Source of the DNA: Streptomyces cucumeris
Lineage (GTDB): Bacteria; Actinomycetota; Actinomycetes; Streptomycetales; Streptomycetaceae
Length of the DNA stretch: 64,000 nucleotides
Direction: 5' to 3'
Assembly: GCF_024295805.1 (NCBI RefSeq)
Contig: NZ_JANCLX010000014.1
Coordinates: 1-64,000, forward strand
The translations under genes and the position numbers were made by a program. Below are positions 1 to 8,160 of this stretch, piece after piece. Below the pieces are notes generated by a model, which was given only the letters and a program-made list of their open reading frames with translations, had not been told where the DNA came from and did not search any database. The number at the start of each line of letters is the position of its first letter. Position 1 is the stretch's first letter.

Positions 1-12
1 CAGGGCGGTCAT
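1..12 (-). CDS. Partial gene, probably major capsid protein (N-terminus only)
   Basis: Four codons (M-T-A-L) run off the left edge on the minus strand. A strong AGGAGG ribosome site precedes the ATG by about 8 bases. It directly follows the decoration-protein gene, where tailed phages usually place the major capsid gene. The identity is inferred from gene order only. Confidence 0.45.
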
Positions 13-29
13 ATCTCAGAAGCCTCCTT

Positions 30-515
30 TCAGGATCCGGTGGCGGCCTTGTCGGGGACCGCGTTCGTGTCGCCTGGCACAGGCTGGACGATGTTGACGA
101 TGGGCACCCCGTCGTGGGTCTGACCGAGAATGACACCGAAGGGGTCGGAGTTGGACGAGGTGGTGAGCGTCGCGCGGTTGGACCCGTTCGCCGCCACGAG
201 GAAAACCGGCGTACCGGATCCCTTGGTCTCCGCATCCCAGCCGGTAACCGGGAAGGCGAATGCCCCGGCAAGGGCAACCGAGGCCCAGCCTGGCTTCAGC
301 GAGTTCGCCGGGTTGCCGGTCTGGGTGACCGTGGTGCTTCCAACGGAGTAGGAGATCGGCTTGCCTCCCACCTCCTGGACGAAGCCCACGATCGAACCGA
401 CCTTCACCGGATCTCCGGGGAGAGTCGGATCGGCGTTGACGTCCGGGTTGTTGCCCCGCAGCGGCAGGGGGAGGGAGACCCACTGTCCGTACTTGAAGAC
501 TTCGTTCTTGGCCAT
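30..515 (-). CDS. Head decoration / capsid-stabilising protein
   Basis: 161 aa. Small, beta-rich and Gly/Thr/Pro-rich, with no membrane segment or cysteine, ending in a low-complexity tail (GDTNAVPDKAATGS). Size, composition and position between the protease/scaffold and the next gene match phage head-decoration proteins, which sit on the capsid surface and stabilise it. The start is M-A-K-N at 515 with a GGGAGGGG site upstream. A longer frame to 563 would overlap the upstream protease gene by 47 bases. Only one base separates it from that gene's stop, so translation is probably coupled. Confidence 0.65.
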   Translation of the reverse strand: MAKNEVFKYGQWVSLPLPLRGNNPDVNADPTLPGDPVKVGSIVGFVQEVGGKPISYSVGSTTVTQTGNPANSLKPGWASVALAGAFAFPVTGWDAETKGSGTPVFLVAANGSNRATLTTSSNSDPFGVILGQTHDGVPIVNIVQPVPGDTNAVPDKAATGS

Positions 516-516
516 A

Positions 517-1593
517 TCAGAGAGCCCCTCCCGCCAGGAGGTCCCGGATCTCCGCGAGATCACTGTCGGACGTGGACGAGAAGGAGGTCGACTCGGTCAG
601 CCCCAGGTGAGAGGACTCCCGATGCTCCGCCGACAGGGCGCCCCTCTCGGAGTCGCGCATGACCTTCTTCAGGTACTCGCGCTCGTGATTGATCTGCTCG
701 TGCAGATCCTGGCCCGGCTGCCACCCCTTCGCGAGGCGGATCATGGAAGGCACCGGCAGACCGGCCTCGAGGAGCTCGGTCAGGACATCGCCCAGGTGCT
801 TGGACTCGGCCATCTTCTGGTCGGTCTTCTCGGCCCGGTCGCGGAGGAAAGTGACCGTCTCGTTGAGGTTCTGATTCTGACGGGCCTGCTTCTCCGTCTC
901 GCGGTGCGCTTCCTTGAGCTGCTGCGACATGCGTGCAACATCAACCGAAAGCTGCTCGATGCGGTCGCCCAGGGTGTCCTTCATGGAGGCGACTTCGGAG
1001 AGGAGGGCGCCCGTTCCGATAGTGGATGGGATGGTGGCGGCGCTGCCCTGGGAGGCAGCCCCGTCCTTCTCTGCCGGAGGGGACTCCGACGTGGCCGACT
1101 CAGTCATGGAGACGAGCCTTCCTCCCGCTCCAGCGCGGGTGACGAGGTCAACGGAAAGTCCCTCGGAAATATGGCGAACCACTCGCCCCGAGGGGGTTTC
1201 TTCAATCTGGCCAGCCGCTCGAATCGACAGTCCTACGATCCGGGCAAGTTCGCTGACCAGAGGCTTGGCACTCTCGGTGAATTGGATCCGGGAAAAGAGC
1301 CCCCGGCCTTCCAGTCCCTCCTCGAATGCCGCATCGTCGAGCAGGTAACCGGCGATGTCCCGGACGCTGCGCTCAGGGCGTTCGACTTCTTCGGAGCCCG
1401 TTGGGTGATCGAAGTAGACGTGCGTCCCGGCGGGGAAAGCCCTCGAGCCGTCCCGCTGAAGCACCTCTGCTGGGTAATACCCGCTGGACCCCTGGATGTC
1501 GGCAGCAATGAGGAAGGCGCGCCAGATTCCCTTGTCGGCGGACTGGGGGTCCACTGACAGGATGGCGGACTCCCTCAGTGTTTCCGGATTCAT
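517..1593 (-). CDS. Capsid maturation protease fused to scaffold domain
   Basis: 358 aa. The N-terminal ~170 residues look like a phage prohead protease: HVYFDHP around residue 60-65 and GLSIRAAGQ around residue 120 supply plausible catalytic His and Ser. Residues ~190-290 form a Gln/Glu/Lys-rich coiled coil as in internal scaffolds, and the C-terminus is Ser-rich and acidic. Such fusions assemble the procapsid and then cleave scaffold and capsid. The ATG at 1593 is preferred (GAGGGAG just upstream); an in-frame GTG four codons earlier is possible. It lies between portal and decoration genes, as expected. Confidence 0.75.
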   Translation of the reverse strand: MNPETLRESAILSVDPQSADKGIWRAFLIAADIQGSSGYYPAEVLQRDGSRAFPAGTHVYFDHPTGSEEVERPERSVRDIAGYLLDDAAFEEGLEGRGLFSRIQFTESAKPLVSELARIVGLSIRAAGQIEETPSGRVVRHISEGLSVDLVTRAGAGGRLVSMTESATSESPPAEKDGAASQGSAATIPSTIGTGALLSEVASMKDTLGDRIEQLSVDVARMSQQLKEAHRETEKQARQNQNLNETVTFLRDRAEKTDQKMAESKHLGDVLTELLEAGLPVPSMIRLAKGWQPGQDLHEQINHEREYLKKVMRDSERGALSAEHRESSHLGLTESTSFSSTSDSDLAEIRDLLAGGAL

Positions 1594-1661
1594 GCGCTCC
1601 CTCACCCATCAACGATGAGCACAGCGTAATAGCATCCGACCCTAAAAGTCCCAACCAGATT

Positions 1662-3395
1662 CTATTCTGTTCCTTCATCTCGCAGTTCATGGTCTCCGCG
1701 AGACATTGGATCCGGTTGTTTCGGCGCAGCAGTTGATCGAGAGTTTCCCGCCTTCAGGGGGCCCGGTGCTCCAGGGCCACCCGTGCCTCCAGGGTGGGTT
1801 TCTCCCGAATTATTGCCGGGTTTTCCCGGATTAATCGAGGGATTGGGTTTCGGGGTACCCTGGGCTGTGCCTCCCACGATATGCGGAAGATTTTCGAGCT
1901 TCGGAACCTTCCGGTCGAAGTCTTCCCACTTGTCGCGCCAGGCATCAACCACCATGGCGCGGGCTTCTTCGGCAGAGAACAGTCCCAAGCGGATCGCCAT
2001 ATCGAGCGCCTGCAAGCGTCGATGGATAGGCTCCTCGGAAATCTCGGGCCAGCGCAGGCGGACCTTCAGGCCAAGCGCCCGAAAGATGGTGCGGAACGTT
2101 TCATTCATGATTTTCTGGCGTGCCTGCATTACCAGAATTGTCGACGTATCCAGAGAGGTGGCTGCGGAATTGGCTGCGATCGAGGGATCTTCGAGCAGAG
2201 CCGGAAGGGGCACGTCGAGGGCAGCCGCAATCATCGCAGCAAGGGGGCGACCGGAGTCGAAGTCCACCTTTGTATTGCCGCCGACCGCCGCGAGATCCTG
2301 ACCGGCCCCAAGGACGGCGGAGGCGCCGACGTTCAGCGGGGCCCCCGTTGCGGGGTCCGAGCGCGGAGCCTGCGACATTGCGGAGGCAGTGCGCCGAACG
2401 GAGCGTGAACGGTCAGCGGTCACCTTCCAGGCAAAGCGCGCATAAGCCTTGCTCAGCGTCGCGCAGTTTTCCAGGTACTCCTTGTATGCCTTCGTCCACC
2501 ACACGGCGGGAAGCACGTCCGGGACACCCCAGCGCCAGCCGACCAGCCTGTTCAGGGGGACATGCACCAGCACCTTCGTGTTGTCGACGGGGTCGCCAGC
2601 AATTTTCGAAGCAGCCCGATTGCGCCCCGCCGCCCGCAGACCGGCGGGTGTCGGGTACCAGACGTCCTTGAATGCGAAATTCGCCGAGCCCTGCGAGTCG
2701 CCTTCCCGGTCGGCCCGTATCCAGCTTCGCCCCCGCGCTGCGGCCTTTGGCGCCGTGATCGGCGTCAGATCTGCGCTCGCCCCGAAGTCCAGCTCGAGGT
2801 CCCAGTCATTCCATGTGCGGCGGATATACAGCAGGCGCTCACGGTTCCCCTTCTGGCTGACACCTTCGGTGACTTCTTCGAAGGGCACGCGCAGAACCTC
2901 TTTGGTTCGCCGGTCCACCAGAAAGAAGAGGTTGCCGTCCGTCGCGGCTGAGGATTCTAGTTCAAGCTGGGCCAGGGTTCCGGTCAGGACTTCATCGATG
3001 CCTTCCGGGAGCTCCGGCTCCAGATTCACCGTCCTTGGCCGCCCCGGTCCTTGGATGAATTCCTTCGGGACGACCGATACGCCTGACCCCCATATGTACG
3101 CCGTGCGGACTTTGAGCGCCCGTTCCACGAGAGGGTTCACGGTCGCCACGGCGCGGCACAGTTCGCTTGCGTGATGGAGGGCGTCCAGAGTGAAGGAGTT
3201 TGCCCCCTCGGACGTTCCCATCAAGGGACGCCAGCCGATGTCCTCCAGGGCGAGCTGGGCTCGACCGAACTCTCCGGCTTCGCGCATCTCATCCGTGATC
3301 ATCCCCGTCAGTTCGTCATTGCGGGTCTCGAGATTGTTCACGAAGGTCTGGATTTCCGTGAGTGACATCTCTTTGAGGGGCTTGGACATCTGCAT
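1662..3395 (-). CDS. Portal protein
   Basis: 577 aa, near the usual size of siphovirus portals. The N-terminal third has a helical stretch followed by a segment resembling portal cores (NPLVERALKVRTAYIWG, about residue 90). The C-terminal ~60 residues are Gly/Pro/Asn-rich and probably disordered. The portal forms the dodecameric ring at the capsid vertex through which DNA is packaged. AAGGTGA precedes the ATG. It follows the terminase group and precedes the protease/scaffold gene with a 68-base gap, the standard packaging-head order. The family call rests on gene order and general sequence character. Confidence 0.8.
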   Translation of the reverse strand: MQMSKPLKEMSLTEIQTFVNNLETRNDELTGMITDEMREAGEFGRAQLALEDIGWRPLMGTSEGANSFTLDALHHASELCRAVATVNPLVERALKVRTAYIWGSGVSVVPKEFIQGPGRPRTVNLEPELPEGIDEVLTGTLAQLELESSAATDGNLFFLVDRRTKEVLRVPFEEVTEGVSQKGNRERLLYIRRTWNDWDLELDFGASADLTPITAPKAAARGRSWIRADREGDSQGSANFAFKDVWYPTPAGLRAAGRNRAASKIAGDPVDNTKVLVHVPLNRLVGWRWGVPDVLPAVWWTKAYKEYLENCATLSKAYARFAWKVTADRSRSVRRTASAMSQAPRSDPATGAPLNVGASAVLGAGQDLAAVGGNTKVDFDSGRPLAAMIAAALDVPLPALLEDPSIAANSAATSLDTSTILVMQARQKIMNETFRTIFRALGLKVRLRWPEISEEPIHRRLQALDMAIRLGLFSAEEARAMVVDAWRDKWEDFDRKVPKLENLPHIVGGTAQGTPKPNPSINPGKPGNNSGETHPGGTGGPGAPGPLKAGNSRSTAAPKQPDPMSRGDHELRDEGTE

Positions 3396-3404
3396 GGGCT
3401 CACC

Positions 3405-3656
3405 TTAGCTGCCTGTTTGGCGCCGTACAGATGGGTGAGACAGCTTTCGCTGGAGTGATTTTGCTTCTTTTTCCAGCATTGGCACTGCGTCGTCACATGA
3501 GTCGGCGAGATGCTTGAGGGTCCGATCCCGGGCCGGGCAAGAGGGCGCGGATTTCATCAACTCTCTTGCCAGGGTGAGATACATTTTCTCAACCTTGCCT
3601 CCGCCCCGGACTCTGGCGGCAATGCGGCGCAAGGCTGCTTCCGACCTGTCGTACAT
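3405..3656 (-). CDS. Small helical protein between terminase and portal
   Basis: 83 aa, almost entirely helical and rich in Arg/Ala/Leu. The ATG at 3656 follows a GAGGG site; an in-frame GTG four codons upstream has no site. The stretch CPARDRTLKHLADSCDDAV loosely recalls the ligand-binding helix of the phage Acb2-type anti-CBASS family (Pro, Arg-Arg pair, then a helix with LxxA spacing). The resemblance is weak and I do not assign the function. It is 10 bases from the portal start and probably cotranscribed. Confidence 0.7.
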   Translation of the reverse strand: MYDRSEAALRRIAARVRGGGKVEKMYLTLARELMKSAPSCPARDRTLKHLADSCDDAVPMLEKEAKSLQRKLSHPSVRRQTGS

Positions 3657-3745
3657 ATAGGCCCTCACGGGAGAGTGGTCAATGCGCGAAGAAACACGAG
3701 TTCAAGGATCTCAAGACAGGGGGAGTCGCAGGCCACCCCTGAGGG

Positions 3746-6115
3746 TCAGTACGGGGAGATCGTGGTCTCGCTGATCATCTCCCAGTCGGCTTCGTCCAGG
3801 GACCCAGCTATGTTTTCCGCTGTTTCTGCGACGACATCCCCAACCTGAAGACCGTCGGCTACCGGGGCGGTTGCGTACGCCACGGCGTCGGCGAGGTCGG
3901 GGGAGCGGCCGTACTCTGAGCGCATCGCCTCCTTTGAGGCGATCAGCAGGCGACCGTTCTTGATCTGATAGAAGACCATTTTCAGATCGTCTGCGATCTT
4001 CTCCTCCGGGTCGATCAGCGTTACCGACCCGTTGCGCATCTTCTGGCGAAGCTGGTCGAACCAGTAGGCGCGGGCGTTGTAGAACCCGTAGACGGAGCCC
4101 CCCACGTCCACCGGGGGAGATGCGGAAGCCTGCATCTCGTACACCGTGAACCACGACTCCGGGAGCAGGGCGGCACGCGCATTGAGGGTGTCGATGACAC
4201 CAGCGCCCAGACCTACGCCATCCACACGGATCTCCACCCACGGCGCATTGCGTTCCTCCTTGAGCCGCTCGGCGATCTCCAGCACCTTGTATGCGGAGGA
4301 GACCGTGTCGGCGCCCGACCAGGAGTCTTCGATCTGGGCCGTCACGCCCGAGTAGGAGGCGACTACGGTCTTGTCGGAGCCGAACCGGGCTACGTCGACG
4401 CCGAGTCGCAGGATCGAGTACTTCGAGGGTGCAGGGGGTTCGTCAATCGCGTCCGCGATCACTGAGGGAGAGAACAGAGATGACTGGCTCTGTTCCGGAA
4501 ACTTCGCTTCGACCTTTGAGATGTAACGGGGATCCTTCTCCCCCCAGTCGGCGCGACGCTCCGCCTCCCAGTCGCGCGACACAAGAACCTCATTGAGTAG
4601 GCGCGGCACCGTCTCGCCCGTGAAGTTCGGGGTGGTCGACGCCGGGATCGAGATGCGGTTCCAGAGGTGCGCGGTCTTCCCCTCCAGGAAGTTCTTCCCG
4701 AAATCCGTGTTCCTGTCGTCAGGGTTTCCGATCGCCAGGATCCGGCAGCCCACGTTCGTGGTGATGGCCTCGACGCCGGTCCAGATCTCTTCCGGCACCC
4801 CGCATGCTTCGTCAAGGAGTGCGAGAACGAACCGACGGTGGATACCATGGAAGCTGTGCCGGTCACCCTTGGCGGGCTTGCGGCCGAAACCGACGATCTG
4901 GCCATCTGTCAGTTTCCACTCGTCCGCCTGGGTGACTCGGCCAGGCATCGGATACTCCCCGATGCCAGCGTTCGAGTGATGCTTGCGGATCTCTTCCCAC
5001 AGAATCTTGTTGACCTGCGCATATGTGGGTGCGGTCGACACAACGATCGCCTGCCCCGGGGGCTTCGTGGACACCCACCAGCACGCCAACACTGAAGCGA
5101 TCATGGAGTTGTGCGTGGGTATACCCCGCTCACCGCACAGGTACAGGTGATCCGGGGCGTCGACCTGGATGCACTGCACGCGCCGCTCGCCCACCGGCTT
5201 GACCGAGATCACCCGCCACCCGTCGTCGCCCCAGCTTCCCTGCATCCTCAGCAGGTGCGACAGCGCCACGGCGCGTACGTTGGGGTCCGGCAGCAGGCTC
5301 GGGGCGTGTGACCCCATCAGGGCCAGGTGCCGCATTACTGCCCCGTACTGCCGCTCTCGCCGGTAGATCGTGTGCACTCCGATTGATCGCATCCGGTGCC
5401 TGATGGCAGATATCTCGTCCGGCTCGTCCAGTCTCGTCTTCCACAGCAGAGACGTCCGGCCGTCAGGGTCAAGCGTGGCCCGATCCCTGAGGAGCCCCTC
5501 GATCTCCGTATCGGGCTCCCAGGCCACACCTCGTGCATGTATCTGCGGCACCCGCCCGGGGATGACCGCTACCCCCCTCAGTCGCGCAAGCTCACGTGTC
5601 GATAGGATCTGAGCCCGGTGATGCCACAACCCGGTCTCAACGGGTACACCTGCTCGATCGGATTTGATTTGTATTTCAGCCAAGATCTGAAGAGGCAGTA
5701 CCGGCCACAGGTGATCCCCGGAAGCGATGATCTCTTCGATTGCTCCGCAACGTTCCAGCCGAATCTGATAGGTATCGGCCGTGTGTACGCCCGTCGTCGC
5801 CGCGACAGTGACCGGCGTGCCACCGGAGCCGAGCACCTCCATGCCCTGCCGTATGTCGCCCATCGCAACCGGCCCATTGGGCGTGTGAACCGGTTCGTCG
5901 AGCGCCAGCGCCTTACCCGTGCCATGACAAGAGGCAACAATTGTCCTTTTGTTCCGTATGAGCGATTCGCAGATATCCTGCTGCTTGCTCCACAGATGCA
6001 CCCCTAGGACATCTTTCGCCCAACCTGCGGGATCGTTTACCCATGCCGCCTGTCGCGCCTGATTGCGGAAGTATGCTTCGGCACCTGCGGCGATCTGCTC
6101 TTCCTGCGAGGGCAT
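3746..6115 (-). CDS. terL: Large terminase subunit with in-frame intein
   Basis: 789 aa precursor, about 521 aa after removal of a 268-residue intein. The start M-P-S-Q at 6115 has AAAGGGG five bases upstream; a longer frame to 6226 lacks a site. The ATPase domain has Walker A (H-G-T-G-K, split by the intein, then S) and Walker B (FVLALLDEA). The C-terminal nuclease shows LGVDVARFGSDKTVV and VRVDG/LADAVAYA acidic motifs. It cuts concatemeric DNA and powers packaging into the portal. Activity should require protein splicing, because the intein separates the Walker Lys from Ser. The small subunit gene is 3.2 kb away on the same strand. Confidence 0.93.
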   Translation of the reverse strand: MPSQEEQIAAGAEAYFRNQARQAAWVNDPAGWAKDVLGVHLWSKQQDICESLIRNKRTIVASCHGTGKALALDEPVHTPNGPVAMGDIRQGMEVLGSGGTPVTVAATTGVHTADTYQIRLERCGAIEEIIASGDHLWPVLPLQILAEIQIKSDRAGVPVETGLWHHRAQILSTRELARLRGVAVIPGRVPQIHARGVAWEPDTEIEGLLRDRATLDPDGRTSLLWKTRLDEPDEISAIRHRMRSIGVHTIYRRERQYGAVMRHLALMGSHAPSLLPDPNVRAVALSHLLRMQGSWGDDGWRVISVKPVGERRVQCIQVDAPDHLYLCGERGIPTHNSMIASVLACWWVSTKPPGQAIVVSTAPTYAQVNKILWEEIRKHHSNAGIGEYPMPGRVTQADEWKLTDGQIVGFGRKPAKGDRHSFHGIHRRFVLALLDEACGVPEEIWTGVEAITTNVGCRILAIGNPDDRNTDFGKNFLEGKTAHLWNRISIPASTTPNFTGETVPRLLNEVLVSRDWEAERRADWGEKDPRYISKVEAKFPEQSQSSLFSPSVIADAIDEPPAPSKYSILRLGVDVARFGSDKTVVASYSGVTAQIEDSWSGADTVSSAYKVLEIAERLKEERNAPWVEIRVDGVGLGAGVIDTLNARAALLPESWFTVYEMQASASPPVDVGGSVYGFYNARAYWFDQLRQKMRNGSVTLIDPEEKIADDLKMVFYQIKNGRLLIASKEAMRSEYGRSPDLADAVAYATAPVADGLQVGDVVAETAENIAGSLDEADWEMISETTISPY
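5108..5911 (-). mobile_element. Class 3-type intein in the TerL Walker A loop
   Basis: 268 residues inserted between Lys and Ser of the Walker A motif. Position 1 is Ala (ALALDEPV...), not Cys/Ser, and the end is P-T-H-N followed by Ser+1. The three class 3 hallmark residues are all visible: Trp two after the block B His (GDHLW, intein residue 69), Cys in block F (VQCIQVD, residue 247) and Thr before the terminal His-Asn (residue 266). Class 3 inteins splice through the internal Cys. Only ~150 residues separate the blocks and I see no clear LAGLIDADG pair, so a homing endonuclease appears absent or decayed. Confidence 0.85.
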
Positions 6116-6512
6116 GCCGCCCCTTTCATGTACGACGCGTACAGCATTCCTCACAGAGGAACATTTTAGGTAACCTTCTAGTGCCCCATCCGGTCGGCAC
6201 AGTGCAGACTGGATCTCCACTTCCACGGGGCTGAGGACTCGTCACCAGGGCCTGCGCGTACACTTCGCCAGGCCCTTCCTCATGTCTCTACGTCATCCGA
6301 GTTGGCTGATGTACACCGATCGAGTCAACTGGACTACTTTCTGTGCTCGTTCTGGACCATCACGGGGTAGGAGGACATCGGCCCAGTCCAGGCACGGAAT
6401 GAGTGCTGTTGCTGGCAGGGCGTCATCATTGCGTCAGGAGTCACACAGTTCGTGAACTTCGTGGCCACAATCCAACTTTCCTTTCCGGACACTCTGTGCC
6501 ACTCTTAAAAAC
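6116..6512. other. Divergent intergenic region between terL and the 6.5 kb gene
   Basis: No credible ORF. It holds an inverted repeat AGGGCCTG/CAGGCCCT (6247-6254 and 6269-6276). On the minus strand a TAAAAT hexamer (6163-6168) could be a -10 box for the terL operon, although no convincing -35 is visible. The plus-strand gene at 6513 has no ribosome site. Confidence 0.5.
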
Positions 6513-6884
6513 ATGAGGAACATCGACCCGGAAGCGTGCAGCGTCTGCCAGGGGATCGTTCCAGCCGGTGAGGGGATCGTGGCAGGTTCCGGCTGGGGGA
6601 TCATCCACCCTGACGCCTGCCCGCGCGCGCAGGCCGGATCCATCCGGCACAAGTCCGCGAAGGCGCACATGAGTCAGGTCCTGAATCTGCTCCGCTACGC
6701 TGACGCCAGCCTCGAGGAGATCGAGCGCGCGGTTGCCGGGCTTGCCGCCCTCGTGCGCACCCGCTGGGCCAAGATCGAAGCCTGCGAGCGGATTCTTCTG
6801 TGCTCGGTTGCGGTCGCCAACCTGGATCGCCTCGCGGTTCAGGAGTTCCTGATTCAGCTTGAGCCGGAAGAGTCACACGCCTGA
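6513..6884 (+). CDS. Unknown protein with N-terminal Cys/His cluster
   Basis: 123 aa. The N-terminus has CSVCQG (residues ~9-14) followed by His and Cys (IIHPDAC, ~31-36), a possible C-x2-C...H-x3-C metal site. The rest is helical with a leucine-rich amphipathic stretch. No Shine-Dalgarno precedes the ATG; the upstream sequence is AT-rich (CACTCTTAAAAAC), so a leaderless transcript is possible. It ends 27 bases before a strong terminator. Function unknown. Confidence 0.7.
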   Translation: MRNIDPEACSVCQGIVPAGEGIVAGSGWGIIHPDACPRAQAGSIRHKSAKAHMSQVLNLLRYADASLEEIERAVAGLAALVRTRWAKIEACERILLCSVAVANLDRLAVQEFLIQLEPEESHA

Positions 6885-7058
6885 CGGCAGCCCCAGCATT
6901 TCGAGAAGATCAAGGAGGACCCCCTTCGGGTCCTCCTTTTTCGCTGCGTACGACGCAACGTTCAACATCGCTGTTCGGCGACACGATTCGCACTGCCCGC
7001 ATGAGACTTGCCCGCACTCACGGGGGAGTGCCGTCGATACAGGTGGAGCTATGTCCAT
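6873..7058 (-). CDS. Small Cys-rich protein antisense to the neighbouring 3' end
   Basis: 61 aa, with CGQVSCGQCESC (residues ~15-26), a possible metal knuckle. An excellent AAAGGAAG ribosome site six bases before the ATG argues that it is real. It converges on and overlaps the 6513 gene by 12 bases. Its C-terminal coding sequence contains the other gene's terminator hairpin, but the T-tract lies on the plus-strand side only, so minus-strand transcription may pass. No family recognised. Confidence 0.5.
   Translation of the reverse strand: MDIAPPVSTALPRECGQVSCGQCESCRRTAMLNVASYAAKKEDPKGVLLDLLEMLGLPSGV
6912..6941 (+). terminator. Rho-independent terminator
   Basis: Perfect 11-bp stem AAGGAGGACCC/GGGTCCTCCTT (6912-6922, 6928-6938), 5-base loop, followed by TTTTC. 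It ends the 6513 unit. Confidence 0.9.
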
Positions 7059-7088
7059 GGGATCTTCCTTTCCCGCAGGGTTGCAGAT

Positions 7089-7098
7089 GGCCTAGGTC
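7089..7098 (+). promoter_or_regulatory. GGCCTAGGTC palindrome (copy 1) at promoter of secreted-protein operon
   Basis: GGCCTAGGTC immediately follows GCAGAT, in -10 position. The start codon of the 7148 gene is 49 bases downstream. The leader carries a hairpin AAGGGGG/CCCCCTT (7113-7119, 7125-7131) just before the ribosome site. It also lies 30 bases upstream of the divergent 6873-7058 gene, so it could serve both directions. Confidence 0.65.
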
Positions 7099-7147
7099 AT
7101 GTGGTTCTCTGTAAGGGGGACACACCCCCTTCGGAAAGGACTAAAGG

Positions 7148-7543
7148 ATGAATAAGAGCACTGCGCTCAAGGCTGCCGCTGCGTCTGCCGTTCTCGCGGG
7201 AAGCCTTGCCATTGGCGCTCCTGCCGCTTCAGCCGCGGGCTGTCCCGAGGGTCAGGTCAAGACCAGCATGGGCTGCGGAAAGACCTCCAAGGGCACCAAC
7301 TCGATCTCTTCCGTCACTCCGGCTGTCGGCGTCGACTTCCGTGATGCGAGCGGCAACCGCACCTCCTCGGGGCTCAGCAACAGCGACCAGTTCGAGTGGC
7401 TGGGCGGCAAGATGACCGGCAAGGGTGACGACGGCATGCTCATCGAGGTTCGTCAGGTTACGCATGACATGGGCGGATGGGGTCCGCTCTACCAGGGCTG
7501 GATTCCCGTCAAGTACACCCAGCTTCCCGGAATGTGGAGCTGA
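7148..7543 (+). CDS. Small secreted protein (Sec signal peptide)
   Basis: 131 aa. Residues 1-~29 form a classic actinobacterial signal peptide: MNKS, hydrophobic Ala-rich core, cleavage after PAASA-A. The mature part (~102 aa) has an early Cys pair (GCPEGQ...GCGK) that may form a disulfide, and a C-terminal half rich in aromatic residues (HDMGGWGPLYQGWIPV). GGAAAGGAC precedes the ATG. It is probably exported by the lysogen, and a role in lysogenic conversion or superinfection exclusion is conceivable. No family recognised. First gene of a two-gene operon under palindrome copy 1. Confidence 0.85.
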   Translation: MNKSTALKAAAASAVLAGSLAIGAPAASAAGCPEGQVKTSMGCGKTSKGTNSISSVTPAVGVDFRDASGNRTSSGLSNSDQFEWLGGKMTGKGDDGMLIEVRQVTHDMGGWGPLYQGWIPVKYTQLPGMWS

Positions 7544-7544
7544 C

Positions 7545-7802
7545 GTGCCCCGGGTCACGGACCCTTCGCGGTGCGGCCCTCCGGGGGCGTCGGACTTCCA
7601 AGAGGTCTGTCCCGACTCCAGGCGGTTTGCTGGTTGGACGTATGAGCTGAATGGATCCTTCGCCATCATGGCCCCGAGTGGCTGGTGGGATCGGTCGGGT
7701 TCGGTTCCGTTTCCAACTCGCGACAGGGCTGAGCAGTTCCTTCTTCGAGTGGCCAAGGATCCGGCGCGTCTGGGCTTCGGCCCGGTCGTTCCATGGAGCT
7801 GA
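7545..7802 (+). CDS. Unknown small protein, partner of secreted-protein gene
   Basis: 85 aa, GTG start one base after the upstream stop with GGAG five bases before it. An upstream ATG in this frame lies inside the previous gene and is unlikely. Aromatic-rich centre (FAGWTYELNGSFAIMAP, then WWDRSG); no signal peptide, so probably cytoplasmic. Function unknown. A strong terminator follows 15 bases later. Confidence 0.7.
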   Translation: MPRVTDPSRCGPPGASDFQEVCPDSRRFAGWTYELNGSFAIMAPSGWWDRSGSVPFPTRDRAEQFLLRVAKDPARLGFGPVVPWS

Positions 7803-7817
7803 TCAATCGCCCCATCC

Positions 7818-7857
7818 AAGCCTGGCCCTGCCCTCAAGGCGGGGCCAGGCTTGCTTT
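7818..7857 (+). terminator. Rho-independent terminator
   Basis: 11-bp stem AAGCCTGGCCC/GGGCCAGGCTT (7818-7828, 7842-7852) followed by GCTTTCCC. It closes the 7148-7802 operon and also separates it from the convergent minus-strand pair. Confidence 0.85.
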
Positions 7858-7875
7858 CCCGCGCCATCGGAGCGT

Positions 7876-8160
7876 TCAGGAGTCCTCGCGCTCCGGCCAG
7901 TGCCAGGTCCCGCCAGCGCGAGCGGGTTGAGGTGCTTCATCGAGCCTGCACCCGCCAGTCTCCAGTGAATGAAAAAACATTCCGCTCGGATTCAGAACGG
8001 CCAGGCCAACCGTCATCTCCTCGTCGGAGTCTCGGGGGTCGACAGGGACTTCGGTTACGATCGCGGCTCGACAGACCGAGGGGAACGCTTGGGTTCCGTC
8101 TTCGCGTATGGGCGTGCCATGGCTGACGTAGTGAACAATTCGTCCTACGGTGGGCTTCAT
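7876..8160 (-). CDS. Conserved actinophage protein, unknown function
   Basis: 94 aa. GRIVHYVSHGTP...CRAAIVTEV...LAVLNPSGMFF...GTWHWPE is a pattern I know as a frequent small protein of actinobacterial phages and prophages, compact and beta-rich, without assigned function. The ATG overlaps the stop of the upstream methyltransferase by ATGA, so the pair is translationally coupled. A longer frame to 8241 is shadow sequence over the methyltransferase. Confidence 0.8.
   Translation of the reverse strand: MKPTVGRIVHYVSHGTPIREDGTQAFPSVCRAAIVTEVPVDPRDSDEEMTVGLAVLNPSGMFFHSLETGGCRLDEAPQPARAGGTWHWPEREDS

Noticed and set aside
361..1557. Long plus-strand frame of 398 codons
   Set aside because: It is antisense to the protease/scaffold and decoration genes, has no ribosome site and a shadow-like Arg/Gly/Leu composition.
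3405..3656. Anti-CBASS (Acb2-like) assignment
   Set aside because: Only a short Pro-Arg-helix resemblance; the neighbourhood is packaging genes and the family call would be overreach.
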